Positions 1 to 5,947 are shown, numbered from the stretch's first letter. The stretch is 7,024 bases of DNA from Akkermansiaceae bacterium (GCA_028293225.1 JAQGPE010000375.1:1-7024); one strand, 5' to 3'. Numbers and translations: made by a program. Notes: generated from the letters alone by a model not told the origin.

Positions 1-233
1 TGATCACCCCGCTCTACCAGGCGCAGACCGACTGGACGTTCGACGGTGAAACTTACGGCGACAAGGCCGTGGTGCTCCGCCTGGACAACAGCGCCAACGC
101 GCTGACGATCCGCACGGACAACAAGCACGTGACCGCCGGCGAAGGCCGCAACATCGAAGCCGTGGGCGAAAACACTCCATGGGGCACCGACATGAACCCG
201 GTTCTGCGCGCCCCTGAAAAGCGCGGTCAGTGA
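1..233 (+). CDS. C-terminal end of an unrecognised protein (5' partial)
   Basis: An open frame enters from the left edge and ends at TGA 231-233, giving the last 76 residues of a protein whose start lies outside the window. The tail is soluble-looking, rich in Asn, Asp and Thr, and has no membrane segment. It includes a stretch reading DWTFDGETYGDKAVVLRLDN and ends in a basic run, APEKRGQ. Codon use is strongly biased to G/C in third positions, like the well-conserved genes in this window, and a strong terminator follows 33 bases after the stop; both support a genuine gene end. The only internal ATG is at 192, far too late for a start. I do not recognise the family. The visible part could be a beta-rich domain, but that is only an impression from the alternating pattern of hydrophobic and polar residues. 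Confidence 0.7.
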   Translation, partial: ITPLYQAQTDWTFDGETYGDKAVVLRLDNSANALTIRTDNKHVTAGEGRNIEAVGENTPWGTDMNPVLRAPEKRGQ

Positions 234-266
234 TCTGATCTGACCGGATTTGCCAATCCAATCCCG

Positions 267-299
267 ACCGGGAGGTTCGCAAGGGCCTCCCGGTTTTTT
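267..299 (+). terminator. Rho-independent terminator after the first gene
   Basis: A perfect 9-bp stem, ACCGGGAGG (267-275) with CCTCCCGGT (286-294), encloses a 10-base loop and runs directly into a six-T tract (294-299). It lies 33 bases after the stop at 231-233 and ends 76 bases before the next plus-strand start, so it should isolate the upstream gene from the thioredoxin-like gene. Confidence 0.93.
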
Positions 300-375
300 G
301 TGGCCGAAAATAGGCGGCGATTTTTGTCCCGCAATCCTGCTTGTGCCGCAAGGAGTTCCCGCTGAGGAATGGGCC

Positions 376-1347
376 ATGCGTATGACACTTTTCAAGTCGG
401 GGGCCGTGGCGACGATCCTGATGCTGGCTGCCGGAACGGCCTGCGCGAGCGAGGGCTGGACGACCGATTTCGAAGCCGCGAAGCGCCAGGCGGCGGCGGA
501 GCACAAGGATCTGCTGATCGATTTCACCGGCTCCGACTGGTGCGCCTGGTGCATCAAGCTGGACAAGGAAGTCTTCCAGAAGGAGCCGTTCGCGGCGAAG
601 GCGGCGGAGAAGTTCGTGCTCGTGGAGCTGGATTACCCGACTGACAAGTCGAAGCAGCCGGACCCGGTGCAGGTGCAGAACCAGTCGCTGCTGCAGACCT
701 ACCCGGTGAGCGCCTACCCGACGATCCTGCTGTGTGACGAAGAGGGCATGCCCTACGCCGCGACGGGCTACCAGGAAGGCGGCCCGGAAAAATATCTGGA
801 GCATCTGAGCACCCTTCAGGGCCAGAAAGCGGCCCGGAACGAGGCCTTTGCCAAGGCAGCCAAAGCGGAGGGCGTGGACAAGGCGCGCCAGCTCATCGCC
901 GCGCTGGAGGCGATGGAACTGGACGACAAGATGGTCGAGTCCGTCTACCGCTCGGTGGGCCGCCAGATCAAGGAGGCCGATCCGAAGGACGAGACCGGCT
1001 TTGCCGCCAAGGAGGCGGTGGAAGCGCGGCTGCAGCGGTTCCTGAGGGAACTGGGTGAGAAGCGCGGCAATCTGGAGGCCGCCCTGAAGGTGATTTCCGA
1101 GACCCTGGCCGACCCGGTGGTGAAAGGCGAACTGCGCCAGCAGGTCCACGGCTACGAGGCTGCCACACTGGCTTACGCAGGGAAAAAGCCGGACGCGATC
1201 AAGGTGCTGGAGAACGCCGTGAAGGAAGACCCGGAAGGCCAGCGCACCAAGGAGCTGCAGGACTTCATCGGCATCCTGCAGAAGGAGATGGATGCGAAGC
1301 CGAAGGAGGAAACCCCGGCCCCAGCGGACAAGAAGGAAGGCGAGTGA
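376..1347 (+). CDS. Exported thioredoxin-fold protein with CAWC active site
   Basis: The product has 323 residues. Residues 1-24 look like a Sec signal peptide: Arg and Lys, a hydrophobic core, then ACA before Ser25. A lipoprotein signal is unlikely because the residues before Cys23 do not form a lipobox. A thioredoxin-like domain follows at about 30-145, with DFTGSDWCAWC giving the redox pair Cys56/Cys59 and AYPT giving the cis-proline Pro115. This layout matches the DsbD-gamma/thioredoxin_7-like group, so a periplasmic thiol-disulfide role is likely; the substrate is unknown. Residues about 150-305 are helical and Ala/Glu/Lys-rich, and the stretch around 275-305 resembles a TPR-type helix pair. 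The C-terminus is a charged Lys/Glu/Pro tail. I chose ATG 376 because GAGGA (364-368) sits 7 bases upstream and the signal peptide starts there; the in-frame extension upstream would cover the terminator. The last 83 bases overlap the convergent SLBB gene. Confidence 0.92.
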   Translation: MRMTLFKSGAVATILMLAAGTACASEGWTTDFEAAKRQAAAEHKDLLIDFTGSDWCAWCIKLDKEVFQKEPFAAKAAEKFVLVELDYPTDKSKQPDPVQVQNQSLLQTYPVSAYPTILLCDEEGMPYAATGYQEGGPEKYLEHLSTLQGQKAARNEAFAKAAKAEGVDKARQLIAALEAMELDDKMVESVYRSVGRQIKEADPKDETGFAAKEAVEARLQRFLRELGEKRGNLEAALKVISETLADPVVKGELRQQVHGYEAATLAYAGKKPDAIKVLENAVKEDPEGQRTKELQDFIGILQKEMDAKPKEETPAPADKKEGE

Positions 1348-1765
1348 CGGAGAAATCCGGCGATCTTCCGAAGGGGCTCCCTTGGGGAACCTCGATCACG
1401 TCGCCGGGCCGCACGGGAGTGCCGGGCCCGCCTGGCGTCGTGAGATCATAGTGGGTCGTGGCGCCACCGCGAATCACTGAGACGCGACGCAGCGAGCCGA
1501 ACCCGGTGGAACCTCCGGCTTTCTGGATCACGGAGCCAAGGGTGGCACCGGAAATGAAGGGAACTTCGCCCGGCGTTCGCACCTGGCCGCCGACAATGAC
1601 GGCTCCCCCGCTCCGGACTGGCGCTGCCGGGGATTCCTGACGGTGAGCCGGGCCGGTCTCTTCCACCACCATGCCGGACTTGCTTTCCCCGGCACGACGG
1701 GTCGAAACGGCCGCCCCTACCAGGCAGACGGTCCCAATGAGGAGGCAGACGATGGCCCGGAGCAT
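1265..1765 (-). CDS. Small exported SLBB-domain protein
   Basis: The product has 166 residues. Residues about 3-20 are hydrophobic and followed by TRR, fitting a signal peptide or a membrane anchor. Residues about 56-128 form one SLBB (soluble ligand-binding beta-grasp) domain: GGQVRTPGEVPF, the AGG turn at 83-85, a V-x-V-I-R strand, and the closing PGDVIEVPQ at 120-128. SLBB domains are typical of polysaccharide-export outer-membrane proteins (Wza type) and of ComEA-like proteins, but the poly-export domain usually preceding them is absent, so a role in envelope or polymer export is only inferred. The tail after about residue 128 is Pro/Ser-rich, and residues 140-166 are read antisense to the thioredoxin-like gene, so they may be non-functional. 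The gene follows fabV by 67 bases on the same strand. The start codon lies inside a perfect hairpin; a GGAG lies 12 bases upstream of it, which makes the exact start somewhat uncertain. Confidence 0.82.
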   Translation of the reverse strand: MLRAIVCLLIGTVCLVGAAVSTRRAGESKSGMVVEETGPAHRQESPAAPVRSGGAVIVGGQVRTPGEVPFISGATLGSVIQKAGGSTGFGSLRRVSVIRGGATTHYDLTTPGGPGTPVRPGDVIEVPQGSPFGRSPDFSVTRLPSCPLGPGFPPSASHPSPSAGCR

Positions 1766-1782
1766 GAAAGATTCATGCTCCG
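1758..1782 (-). promoter_or_regulatory. Perfect 11-bp hairpin containing the SLBB start codon
   Basis: The bases CGGAGCATGAA (1758-1768) and TTCATGCTCCG (1772-1782) are perfect reverse complements around a 3-base loop. In the minus-strand mRNA the GGAG (1781-1778) lies in the first arm and the SLBB start AUG (1765-1763) in the second, so folding would bury both. The same palindrome could instead be a protein-binding operator. No T tract follows on either strand, so it is not a terminator. That the structure exists is seen in the sequence; its regulatory role is inferred. Confidence 0.5.
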
Positions 1783-1832
1783 TTCACTTTGTGAAGCAAA
1801 GTTAAATCTGCTCCGCGGCCGATTTTTGTCTT

Positions 1833-3023
1833 TCAGCCGAGCGACGGGACCTTCTGGTCCACTTCGGAGTCAGCGGTGTAGTCGACGCCCTGCAGGCCGA
1901 AGCCGAACAGGCGCAGGAAGCTGGACTGGTAGCCGGAGAAGTCGGCGACTTCGGTCAGATTCTCCGTGGAAACGGTCTCCCAGCGTTCGCCGACGATCTT
2001 TTGGATCCCCTCGCCCATTTCCCAGTCGTCGAGGCGGATGCGGCCGGCCTCATCGGGCTGTGGAGTGTTGCTATAGAGGCGGTCGCGGAACAGGCGGTCC
2101 ATCTGCTCGATGCAGTCCTCGTGGTTGCCGGCGGCCTTCATCGCCTTGTAGAGCAGGGAGATGTAAAGCGGCACGACCGGGATGGCGGAGCTGGCCTGGG
2201 TGACCAGGGCCTTGTTGACGGAGATCCAGGCCTTGCCGTGGAGCGGAGCCAGCAATTCGTCGAGGGCCTGCTGGGCGCGCTCCAGGTCTTCCTTGGCGCG
2301 GCCGATGGTGCCGTTCTTGTAGATCGGCCAGGTCATCGAGGGCCCGATGTAGGAGTAGGCGGCGGTCTTGACCCCATCCGCCAGGACGCCGGCTTCCAGC
2401 AGAGCCTTCATCCACAGCTCCCAATCCTCGCCGCCCATGACCGCGACGGTCTGGGCGATGTCGTCACCGGCGGCGGGCTCGATGGAGATCTCCGTGACGG
2501 CGCCGGTGGTGGTGTTGAGAGTCTTGTTGGTGTAGGTCTCGCCGATCGGCTTCAGCACCGACTTGAAGACCTCGCCGGTCTTCGGCTCGGTGCGGCGTGG
2601 CGAGGCGAGGCTATAGATCACACAGTCGACCTGGCCGAGGTCGGCCTTGATGGCGGCGATGACCTCATCCTTGATGGCATCGGAGTAGGCGTCGCCATTG
2701 AAAGAGCGGGCGTAGAGGCCGGCGGCGGCGGCCTCCTTTTCGAAGGCCACGGTATTGTACCAGCCGGCGGTGCCGGTGCGGTCCGGTTCGCTGGGCTTTT
2801 CGAAGAACACGCCGATCGTCGCCGCGTTCGACCCGAAGGCTGCCGCGATGCGCGAGGAGAGGCCGTAGCCGGTCGAGGAACCGATCACCAGGACCTTCTT
2901 CGGGCCTCCGGCGACAAGGCCGCGGCTGGTGACGACGCCGATCTGATCGGCCACGTGGCGGGCGCAACCTTCCGGGTGAGCGGTGGTGCAGATGAAGCCG
3001 CGGATTTTAGGGGTGACGATCAT
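1833..3023 (-). CDS. fabV: Enoyl-[ACP] reductase / trans-2-enoyl-CoA reductase, FabV type
   Basis: The 396-residue product has the usual length for FabV/TER, which reduces the trans-2 double bond of enoyl thioesters with NAD(P)H in the last step of type II fatty-acid elongation in the cytoplasm. The N-terminus MIVTPKIRGFICTTAHPEGC is the family signature. The nucleotide-binding loop is GSSTGYG (48-54), and Glu75 sits after the second strand, where an acidic residue favours NADH. The catalytic pair fits Y-x8-K exactly: Tyr235 in WPIYKNG and Lys244. The C-terminal region carries the family's FSGYQSSFLRLFGFG motif (362-376). The start is ATG 3021-3023, placed by the family N-terminus; a TTG 13 codons upstream is unlikely. 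No clear Shine-Dalgarno precedes it. The gene lies 75 bases downstream of the GNAT gene and 67 bases upstream of the SLBB gene on the same strand. FabV enzymes are known to tolerate triclosan. Whether ACP or CoA substrates are preferred cannot be read from the sequence. Confidence 0.96.
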   Translation of the reverse strand: MIVTPKIRGFICTTAHPEGCARHVADQIGVVTSRGLVAGGPKKVLVIGSSTGYGLSSRIAAAFGSNAATIGVFFEKPSEPDRTGTAGWYNTVAFEKEAAAAGLYARSFNGDAYSDAIKDEVIAAIKADLGQVDCVIYSLASPRRTEPKTGEVFKSVLKPIGETYTNKTLNTTTGAVTEISIEPAAGDDIAQTVAVMGGEDWELWMKALLEAGVLADGVKTAAYSYIGPSMTWPIYKNGTIGRAKEDLERAQQALDELLAPLHGKAWISVNKALVTQASSAIPVVPLYISLLYKAMKAAGNHEDCIEQMDRLFRDRLYSNTPQPDEAGRIRLDDWEMGEGIQKIVGERWETVSTENLTEVADFSGYQSSFLRLFGFGLQGVDYTADSEVDQKVPSLG

Positions 3024-3098
3024 GGCTGGAAAAGCGGACAACGGGCATCGGCCCACTGGCAATCTAAATTCGAACCATTCCGAATCCTGTCGCCGCTT

Positions 3099-3512
3099 TT
3101 ATAGGTCCTTCACGAAGAAAATTTCCGGCACCGCCTGTTGCTTGCCAAAGGTCAATTGGCCGCTTCTGCTGAAGCCATTGCGCGTGTGCCATGCCTGCGG
3201 CTCCGGTTCGTCTTCCTGGGAGGAGGTCATCAGCAGCTGGTGGCCCTGTCGTCTCGTCTCCTCTTCCCATCGTTTCAACATCGCCGTGCCGAAGCCGTTC
3301 TTTCGGGATGCGGGCCGCACGCGGATCATGTCCATGTAAGGGAACCGGCCCCAGAAGAGACTGAAACGCAGGAATCCCAGCGGATTCCCGTCCCCGGTCG
3401 CGAGAATGTATTCATTCTGCCGGATACAGCGAGAGGCCCAGTCTGTGGTGACGTCGTCCTCCATGACGAGCCAGTCGAGGTCATCCTGATTTGCGATGCG
3501 AATCTCCATCAT
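3099..3512 (-). CDS. GNAT-family N-acetyltransferase
   Basis: The product is 137 residues, a normal size for a single-domain GNAT enzyme that moves an acetyl group from acetyl-CoA to an amine. The N-terminus begins with a typical strand and helix, IRIANQDDLDWL. The strand GNPLGFLRFSLFW (42-54) leads to the acetyl-CoA pyrophosphate-binding motif A, with VRPASRKNGFGTAML containing R-x-x-G-x-G at Arg70, Gly73 and Gly75. Motif B is seen as AWHTRNGF (107-114), where Trp-His replaces the common Phe-Tyr. The substrate cannot be predicted; small proteins of this type act on antibiotics, polyamines, amino acids or protein N-termini. ATG 3510-3512 is followed directly by a second ATG (3507-3509), and either could be the start; only a weak purine run lies upstream. 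The gene stands 50 bases downstream of the 364-residue hypothetical gene and upstream of fabV, all on the same strand. Confidence 0.9.
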   Translation of the reverse strand: MMEIRIANQDDLDWLVMEDDVTTDWASRCIRQNEYILATGDGNPLGFLRFSLFWGRFPYMDMIRVRPASRKNGFGTAMLKRWEEETRRQGHQLLMTSSQEDEPEPQAWHTRNGFSRSGQLTFGKQQAVPEIFFVKDL

Positions 3513-3562
3513 GGGTGTCTTTCTTTAAAGATGCGGCAGCGGTCATGCTGTTGCTCACCGAT

Positions 3563-4657
3563 CTAGAGGGACGCGATCACCTTGGCCGGGTCACCGGCGA
3601 AGCGGTGCAGGGTGGCTTTTTTCACCGCTCCGTCGGCACGGAGGATCTGTAGCACGCGGTCGACGCTGCGAGGGCCATCGAAAAGCAGGAAATCGATGTA
3701 ACCGTATTTCCGGCCGCCTCCGCCACCGAGGCAGAGGCCGTCAGCGCTGGTTTTCAACTCGGCTTCCAGGAGTTCTTCCAGGCGGAAGCGCTCATCGGTT
3801 TGTTTGCCATCGGGGAGAGAGCCGTTGGGGATCCGGAGGAAATAGTAAGCCGCTCCCGATCCTGCCAGCGGGTCGTCCATTTTCCCCTCCCCTTCGATGT
3901 AGTCGCGCCACAACAGCCTCTGGGAGGTGTGACCGGCGATCATGTCCGCGCGGAGAAAGGCATCAGACGTCTCCTCGAAAGAATAGCCGGTGAACTGACC
4001 GGATCCCGGAGCTTTCCATCCCTGCTTCGCCTCAGTCTCTTCAATGTAGGACTTCAGCTCCGTGAGAGGAAACGAAGGGCCAAGAGCGTCGTCCCGGATA
4101 TCGATCTTCCCCAGACGATTCGAGACGTGATCCTCGCCGAGCACTTCATCCAGCCAGAGAAACAGAATCTGCCAGCGGTCCTTCGATTCGAGACTCAGGA
4201 AGGCGGGTGACCATGCCACGAGGTGGACTACCTCATTCTCTTCATCGACCTCCGGGGTGATCCAGAACTGGAGGGGAGTGTAGGCTTCGCCTCCGATTTG
4301 GATCCTGAATCCGGAGACGTCTTCCGACGGCTGGCGGGAAGGAAAGAAGTCCCATCCCGCCAATACCGGAGCGTGATCCACCCAATACTGGGTCAGCAAG
4401 CGACGGTGGGCGCATCCCTCAGAGGAAACTGTTAGAGAGCGGCCTTCGGAACTACTCCCCGGACCGTAGACCCACGCCAGGGATGGCGACAGGGCAAAGA
4501 CCAGGGAAGAAGTCTCGGCATCGAGTTCTTCGCTGCGACGCTCCCGGACGGCGGCCAGCAAACGGTCGGAAACTGTGGAGAAATTTCGCCAGAAGAGCCC
4601 GACCCGCTCCTTGAATGTCAGCTCCAGTTTCGGCTCGATTTTCTTCCGGAAAAACAT
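3563..4657 (-). CDS. Conserved-looking hypothetical protein, 364 residues
   Basis: I cannot assign a named family. From ATG 4655-4657 the protein is 364 residues with no signal peptide (MFFRKKIEPK) and looks cytoplasmic. An N-terminal helix (about 13-48), FKERVGLFWRNFSTVSDRLL, leads to a region of mixed strands with many aromatic residues: FALSPSLAWVYGPG, HRRLLTQYWVDHAP, LAGWDFFPSRQP and LQFWITPEV (52-136). The stretch DRWQILFLWLDEVLGED (160-176) and an acidic helix (198-211) follow. The C-terminal part (about 220-364) has a five-glycine run (311-315) before RKYGYIDFLLFDG, and it ends in a helix-strand unit that looks like a small alpha/beta domain. Two halves are therefore likely. An in-frame TTG at 4733-4735 would add 26 residues with LSAC at 5-8, which imitates a lipobox, but the leader would be too short and uncharged, so I prefer the ATG. 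No clear Shine-Dalgarno is seen. The gene is the first of the four-gene minus-strand run. Confidence 0.82.
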   Translation of the reverse strand: MFFRKKIEPKLELTFKERVGLFWRNFSTVSDRLLAAVRERRSEELDAETSSLVFALSPSLAWVYGPGSSSEGRSLTVSSEGCAHRRLLTQYWVDHAPVLAGWDFFPSRQPSEDVSGFRIQIGGEAYTPLQFWITPEVDEENEVVHLVAWSPAFLSLESKDRWQILFLWLDEVLGEDHVSNRLGKIDIRDDALGPSFPLTELKSYIEETEAKQGWKAPGSGQFTGYSFEETSDAFLRADMIAGHTSQRLLWRDYIEGEGKMDDPLAGSGAAYYFLRIPNGSLPDGKQTDERFRLEELLEAELKTSADGLCLGGGGGRKYGYIDFLLFDGPRSVDRVLQILRADGAVKKATLHRFAGDPAKVIASL

Positions 4658-4780
4658 CACCGGAGATATGCCTTCAACAGGAGCCGCTGTCCAGCCGGGC
4701 TGCCTGGGGGCGCAAGCTGACAGAATAAAATACAATCGTTGTTTTAATAAACGGCGATCTGTTGGTTTTTCACCCTTGTA
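4658..4780. promoter_or_regulatory. AT-rich divergent intergenic region
   Basis: These 123 bases separate the minus-strand hypothetical gene from the plus-strand peptidoglycan-binding gene, so promoters for both should lie here. Bases about 4721-4780 are clearly AT-richer than the rest of the window (AATAAAATACAAT, then TTTTAATAAA). Candidate elements for the plus gene are TACAAT (4731-4736), a near-match to a -10 box 45 bases before its ATG, and CTGACA (4717-4722), a near-match to a -35 box, but the two are only 8 bases apart and cannot act together. The exact promoters are not resolved. No Shine-Dalgarno is visible before ATG 4781. Confidence 0.4.
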
Positions 4781-5107
4781 ATGAAAACGACTCTTAATCT
4801 CGCGGTAGCCGCGGTGATCCTTTCACTTAGCGGTTTGGCAGAAGCTCGTCCTTATCACCACGACCGTGGCCCTGTGGTGGTGACTCCCGGCTACGGAGCC
4901 GGTCACGGCGGTGGCCGCCCCCATCACCGGATGAGCTTGCAAGCTCGCGCTCAGTTGCGTCTCCGGGAGCTGGGCTTCTATCGCGGTCCGATCGACGGTG
5001 CCTTCGGCCCGGGCTCACGCCGCGCGCTGGTGCGCTTCCAGCAGAGACGCGGACTGGCTGTCACCGGTTGGCTCGACGTCCAGACCCAGCGCGCCCTGCG
5101 CCTCTAA
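4781..5107 (+). CDS. Small secreted peptidoglycan-binding (PGB_1) protein
   Basis: The product is 108 residues. Residues 1-22 form a clear Sec signal peptide (MKTTLN, hydrophobic core, then AEA before Arg23). A short His/Gly/Pro-rich linker (about 23-50) follows, with HH pairs and a GAGHGGG run. The rest, about 53-108, is one peptidoglycan-binding domain of the PG_binding_1 type: LRLRELGFYRGPIDGAFGPG, then RRALVRFQQRRGLAVTGWLD and a final QTQRALRL, matching the family's G-x-Y-x-G-x-I-D-G-x-x-G-x-x-T/S pattern and its closing helix. No catalytic domain is attached, so the protein probably binds cell-wall peptidoglycan in the periplasm. The histidine-rich linker could bind metal, but this is speculative. 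The gene is monocistronic: it is divergent from its left neighbour, convergent with its right one, and followed by a strong terminator. Confidence 0.9.
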   Translation: MKTTLNLAVAAVILSLSGLAEARPYHHDRGPVVVTPGYGAGHGGGRPHHRMSLQARAQLRLRELGFYRGPIDGAFGPGSRRALVRFQQRRGLAVTGWLDVQTQRALRL

Positions 5108-5150
5108 CATGGCTCACCTTTTGAGCTAACAAACTTGGCTGGTTGAATCC

Positions 5151-5188
5151 GTCCCCCGCGAAGAACCATCGCGGGGGACTGGTTTTTT
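5151..5188 (+). terminator. Rho-independent terminator of the peptidoglycan-binding gene
   Basis: A perfect stem, GTCCCCCGCG (5151-5160) with CGCGGGGGAC (5170-5179), extends by one A-T pair (5161/5169) to 11 bp with a 7-base loop, and a six-T tract (5183-5188) follows. It lies 43 bases after the stop codon. No T tract lies on the other side, so it should act mainly on plus-strand transcription; the convergent minus-strand gene has no obvious terminator of its own here. Confidence 0.94.
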
Positions 5189-5238
5189 AAACGCCGTTCA
5201 ATCTTGCGTATCACTGCCGGGTCGAGCGGGGAGTCTTC

Positions 5239-5886
5239 TCACGGCTTACACCTGAACGAGGAGGTCGTCAGGGCGCGGAGAAACTCCGAGTTCGAAGACG
5301 ATTTGGTCACGCCGTCCACGGTGACCGCGCATCTACCGGGCGCTATCGAAACGCGGCTCGATGGCGGGAGGGCCAGAAAGGGAATGACTTCGATCTTCTG
5401 GAGCGAAAGTTCGTAAAGTGAAACATACCTCGCTTCCGGACCAAGGTAACCGGGTTCATGGAAAACCCACCCGGAGTCCGAGTTTTCCGGAGAATCGCGG
5501 GACATGACGCATTCCCGGTTGTCATAGAATTTCGGGGAAACGAGGCCAGTTTGGCGGATCTCCGGAAACGCTAGCTCGCGGTTGAAGAGATCGCAAACCG
5601 CTCGCTGCAATTGGAGGTGCTGAACGGTGCTGTTCACACCGGGTAACCATTGAGTGGGTAGAGACTGAAAATCCGGTTCAAGCGCCTCCAACCCATTTGC
5701 GGTTTCGCGAAGCAGCAGCAGGGACCAACCAAACTGGACCGTCTGTCCATCGAGAAAGCGGTCACCTCCTCTGATCCCGGACTCGAGCCAGGCCGCCAGC
5801 GAGCGGGCAAATTCAGCAGCCTCAGGCTCAACCTCCAGAATGATTGGACGTTGATCGGCTGGGACGTTGGTGACGGATATCTTCAT
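5239..5886 (-). CDS. DUF2185/Imm33-like hypothetical protein
   Basis: The product has 215 residues with no signal peptide, so it is probably cytoplasmic. The first half contains FLDGQTVQFGWSLLLLR (44-60) followed by EALEPDFQSLP. The second half contains GLVSPKF (114-120), then the acidic PENSDSGWVF (133-142), LYEL (157-160) and a closing VIPFLALPPSSRV (167-179). The order LVS, DSGW-x-F, LYxL, hydrophobic-PFL-x-x-P-x-x-S resembles DUF2185, a family also classed as the polymorphic-toxin immunity domain Imm33. This is recognition from memory and should be tested by profile search. The last 25 residues are Ser/Thr-rich and look disordered. It starts at ATG 5884-5886, 61 bases downstream of the carB stop on the same strand, and no terminator separates the two genes. 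Codon use looks less biased than in carB, as expected for an accessory or weakly expressed gene. No toxin gene is in the window. Confidence 0.8.
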   Translation of the reverse strand: MKISVTNVPADQRPIILEVEPEAAEFARSLAAWLESGIRGGDRFLDGQTVQFGWSLLLLRETANGLEALEPDFQSLPTQWLPGVNSTVQHLQLQRAVCDLFNRELAFPEIRQTGLVSPKFYDNRECVMSRDSPENSDSGWVFHEPGYLGPEARYVSLYELSLQKIEVIPFLALPPSSRVSIAPGRCAVTVDGVTKSSSNSEFLRALTTSSFRCKP

Positions 5887-5947
5887 TTCCGCTATGCCAG
5901 TTCTCTATCGGCTCAAACCATCCCCGCCAAAATGCGCATTCGGGTTC

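Noticed and set aside
4..1149. A 381-residue open frame on the minus strand across the first gene and the thioredoxin gene.
   Set aside because: It crosses the terminator and lies antisense to a clear thioredoxin gene; its Arg/Leu-rich composition is typical of a shadow frame in GC-rich DNA.
318..1830. The 11-mer CGATTTTTGTC occurs at 318-328 and 1820-1830, both in intergenic DNA.
   Set aside because: Several 11-base repeats are expected by chance in a window of this size, and nothing around the two copies matches beyond a GC-rich start.
3024..3098. Possible fabV promoter in the gap after the GNAT gene (TAGATT as -10).
   Set aside because: No matching -35 element lies at a proper distance, so the hexamer alone does not support a call.
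2001..3104. A 367-residue plus-strand frame opposite fabV.
   Set aside because: It is antisense to a complete, motif-verified fabV, and its Gly/Asp/Val-rich low-complexity composition marks it as a shadow.
4655..4735. Extended TTG start for the 364-residue protein that would make it a lipoprotein (LSAC).
   Set aside because: The leader would be only seven residues before the Cys, with no positive charge and a short hydrophobic core; ATG 4657 is the better start.
5112..5126. Small hairpin GCTCA/TGAGC just after the peptidoglycan-binding gene.
   Set aside because: It is only 5 bp with no T tract; the strong terminator at 5151-5188 explains the gene end.
5931..5940. AATGCGCATT, a perfect 10-base palindrome between carB and the Imm33-like gene.
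   Set aside because: It has no loop, no T tract and no second copy, and one short palindrome is not enough to call an operator.
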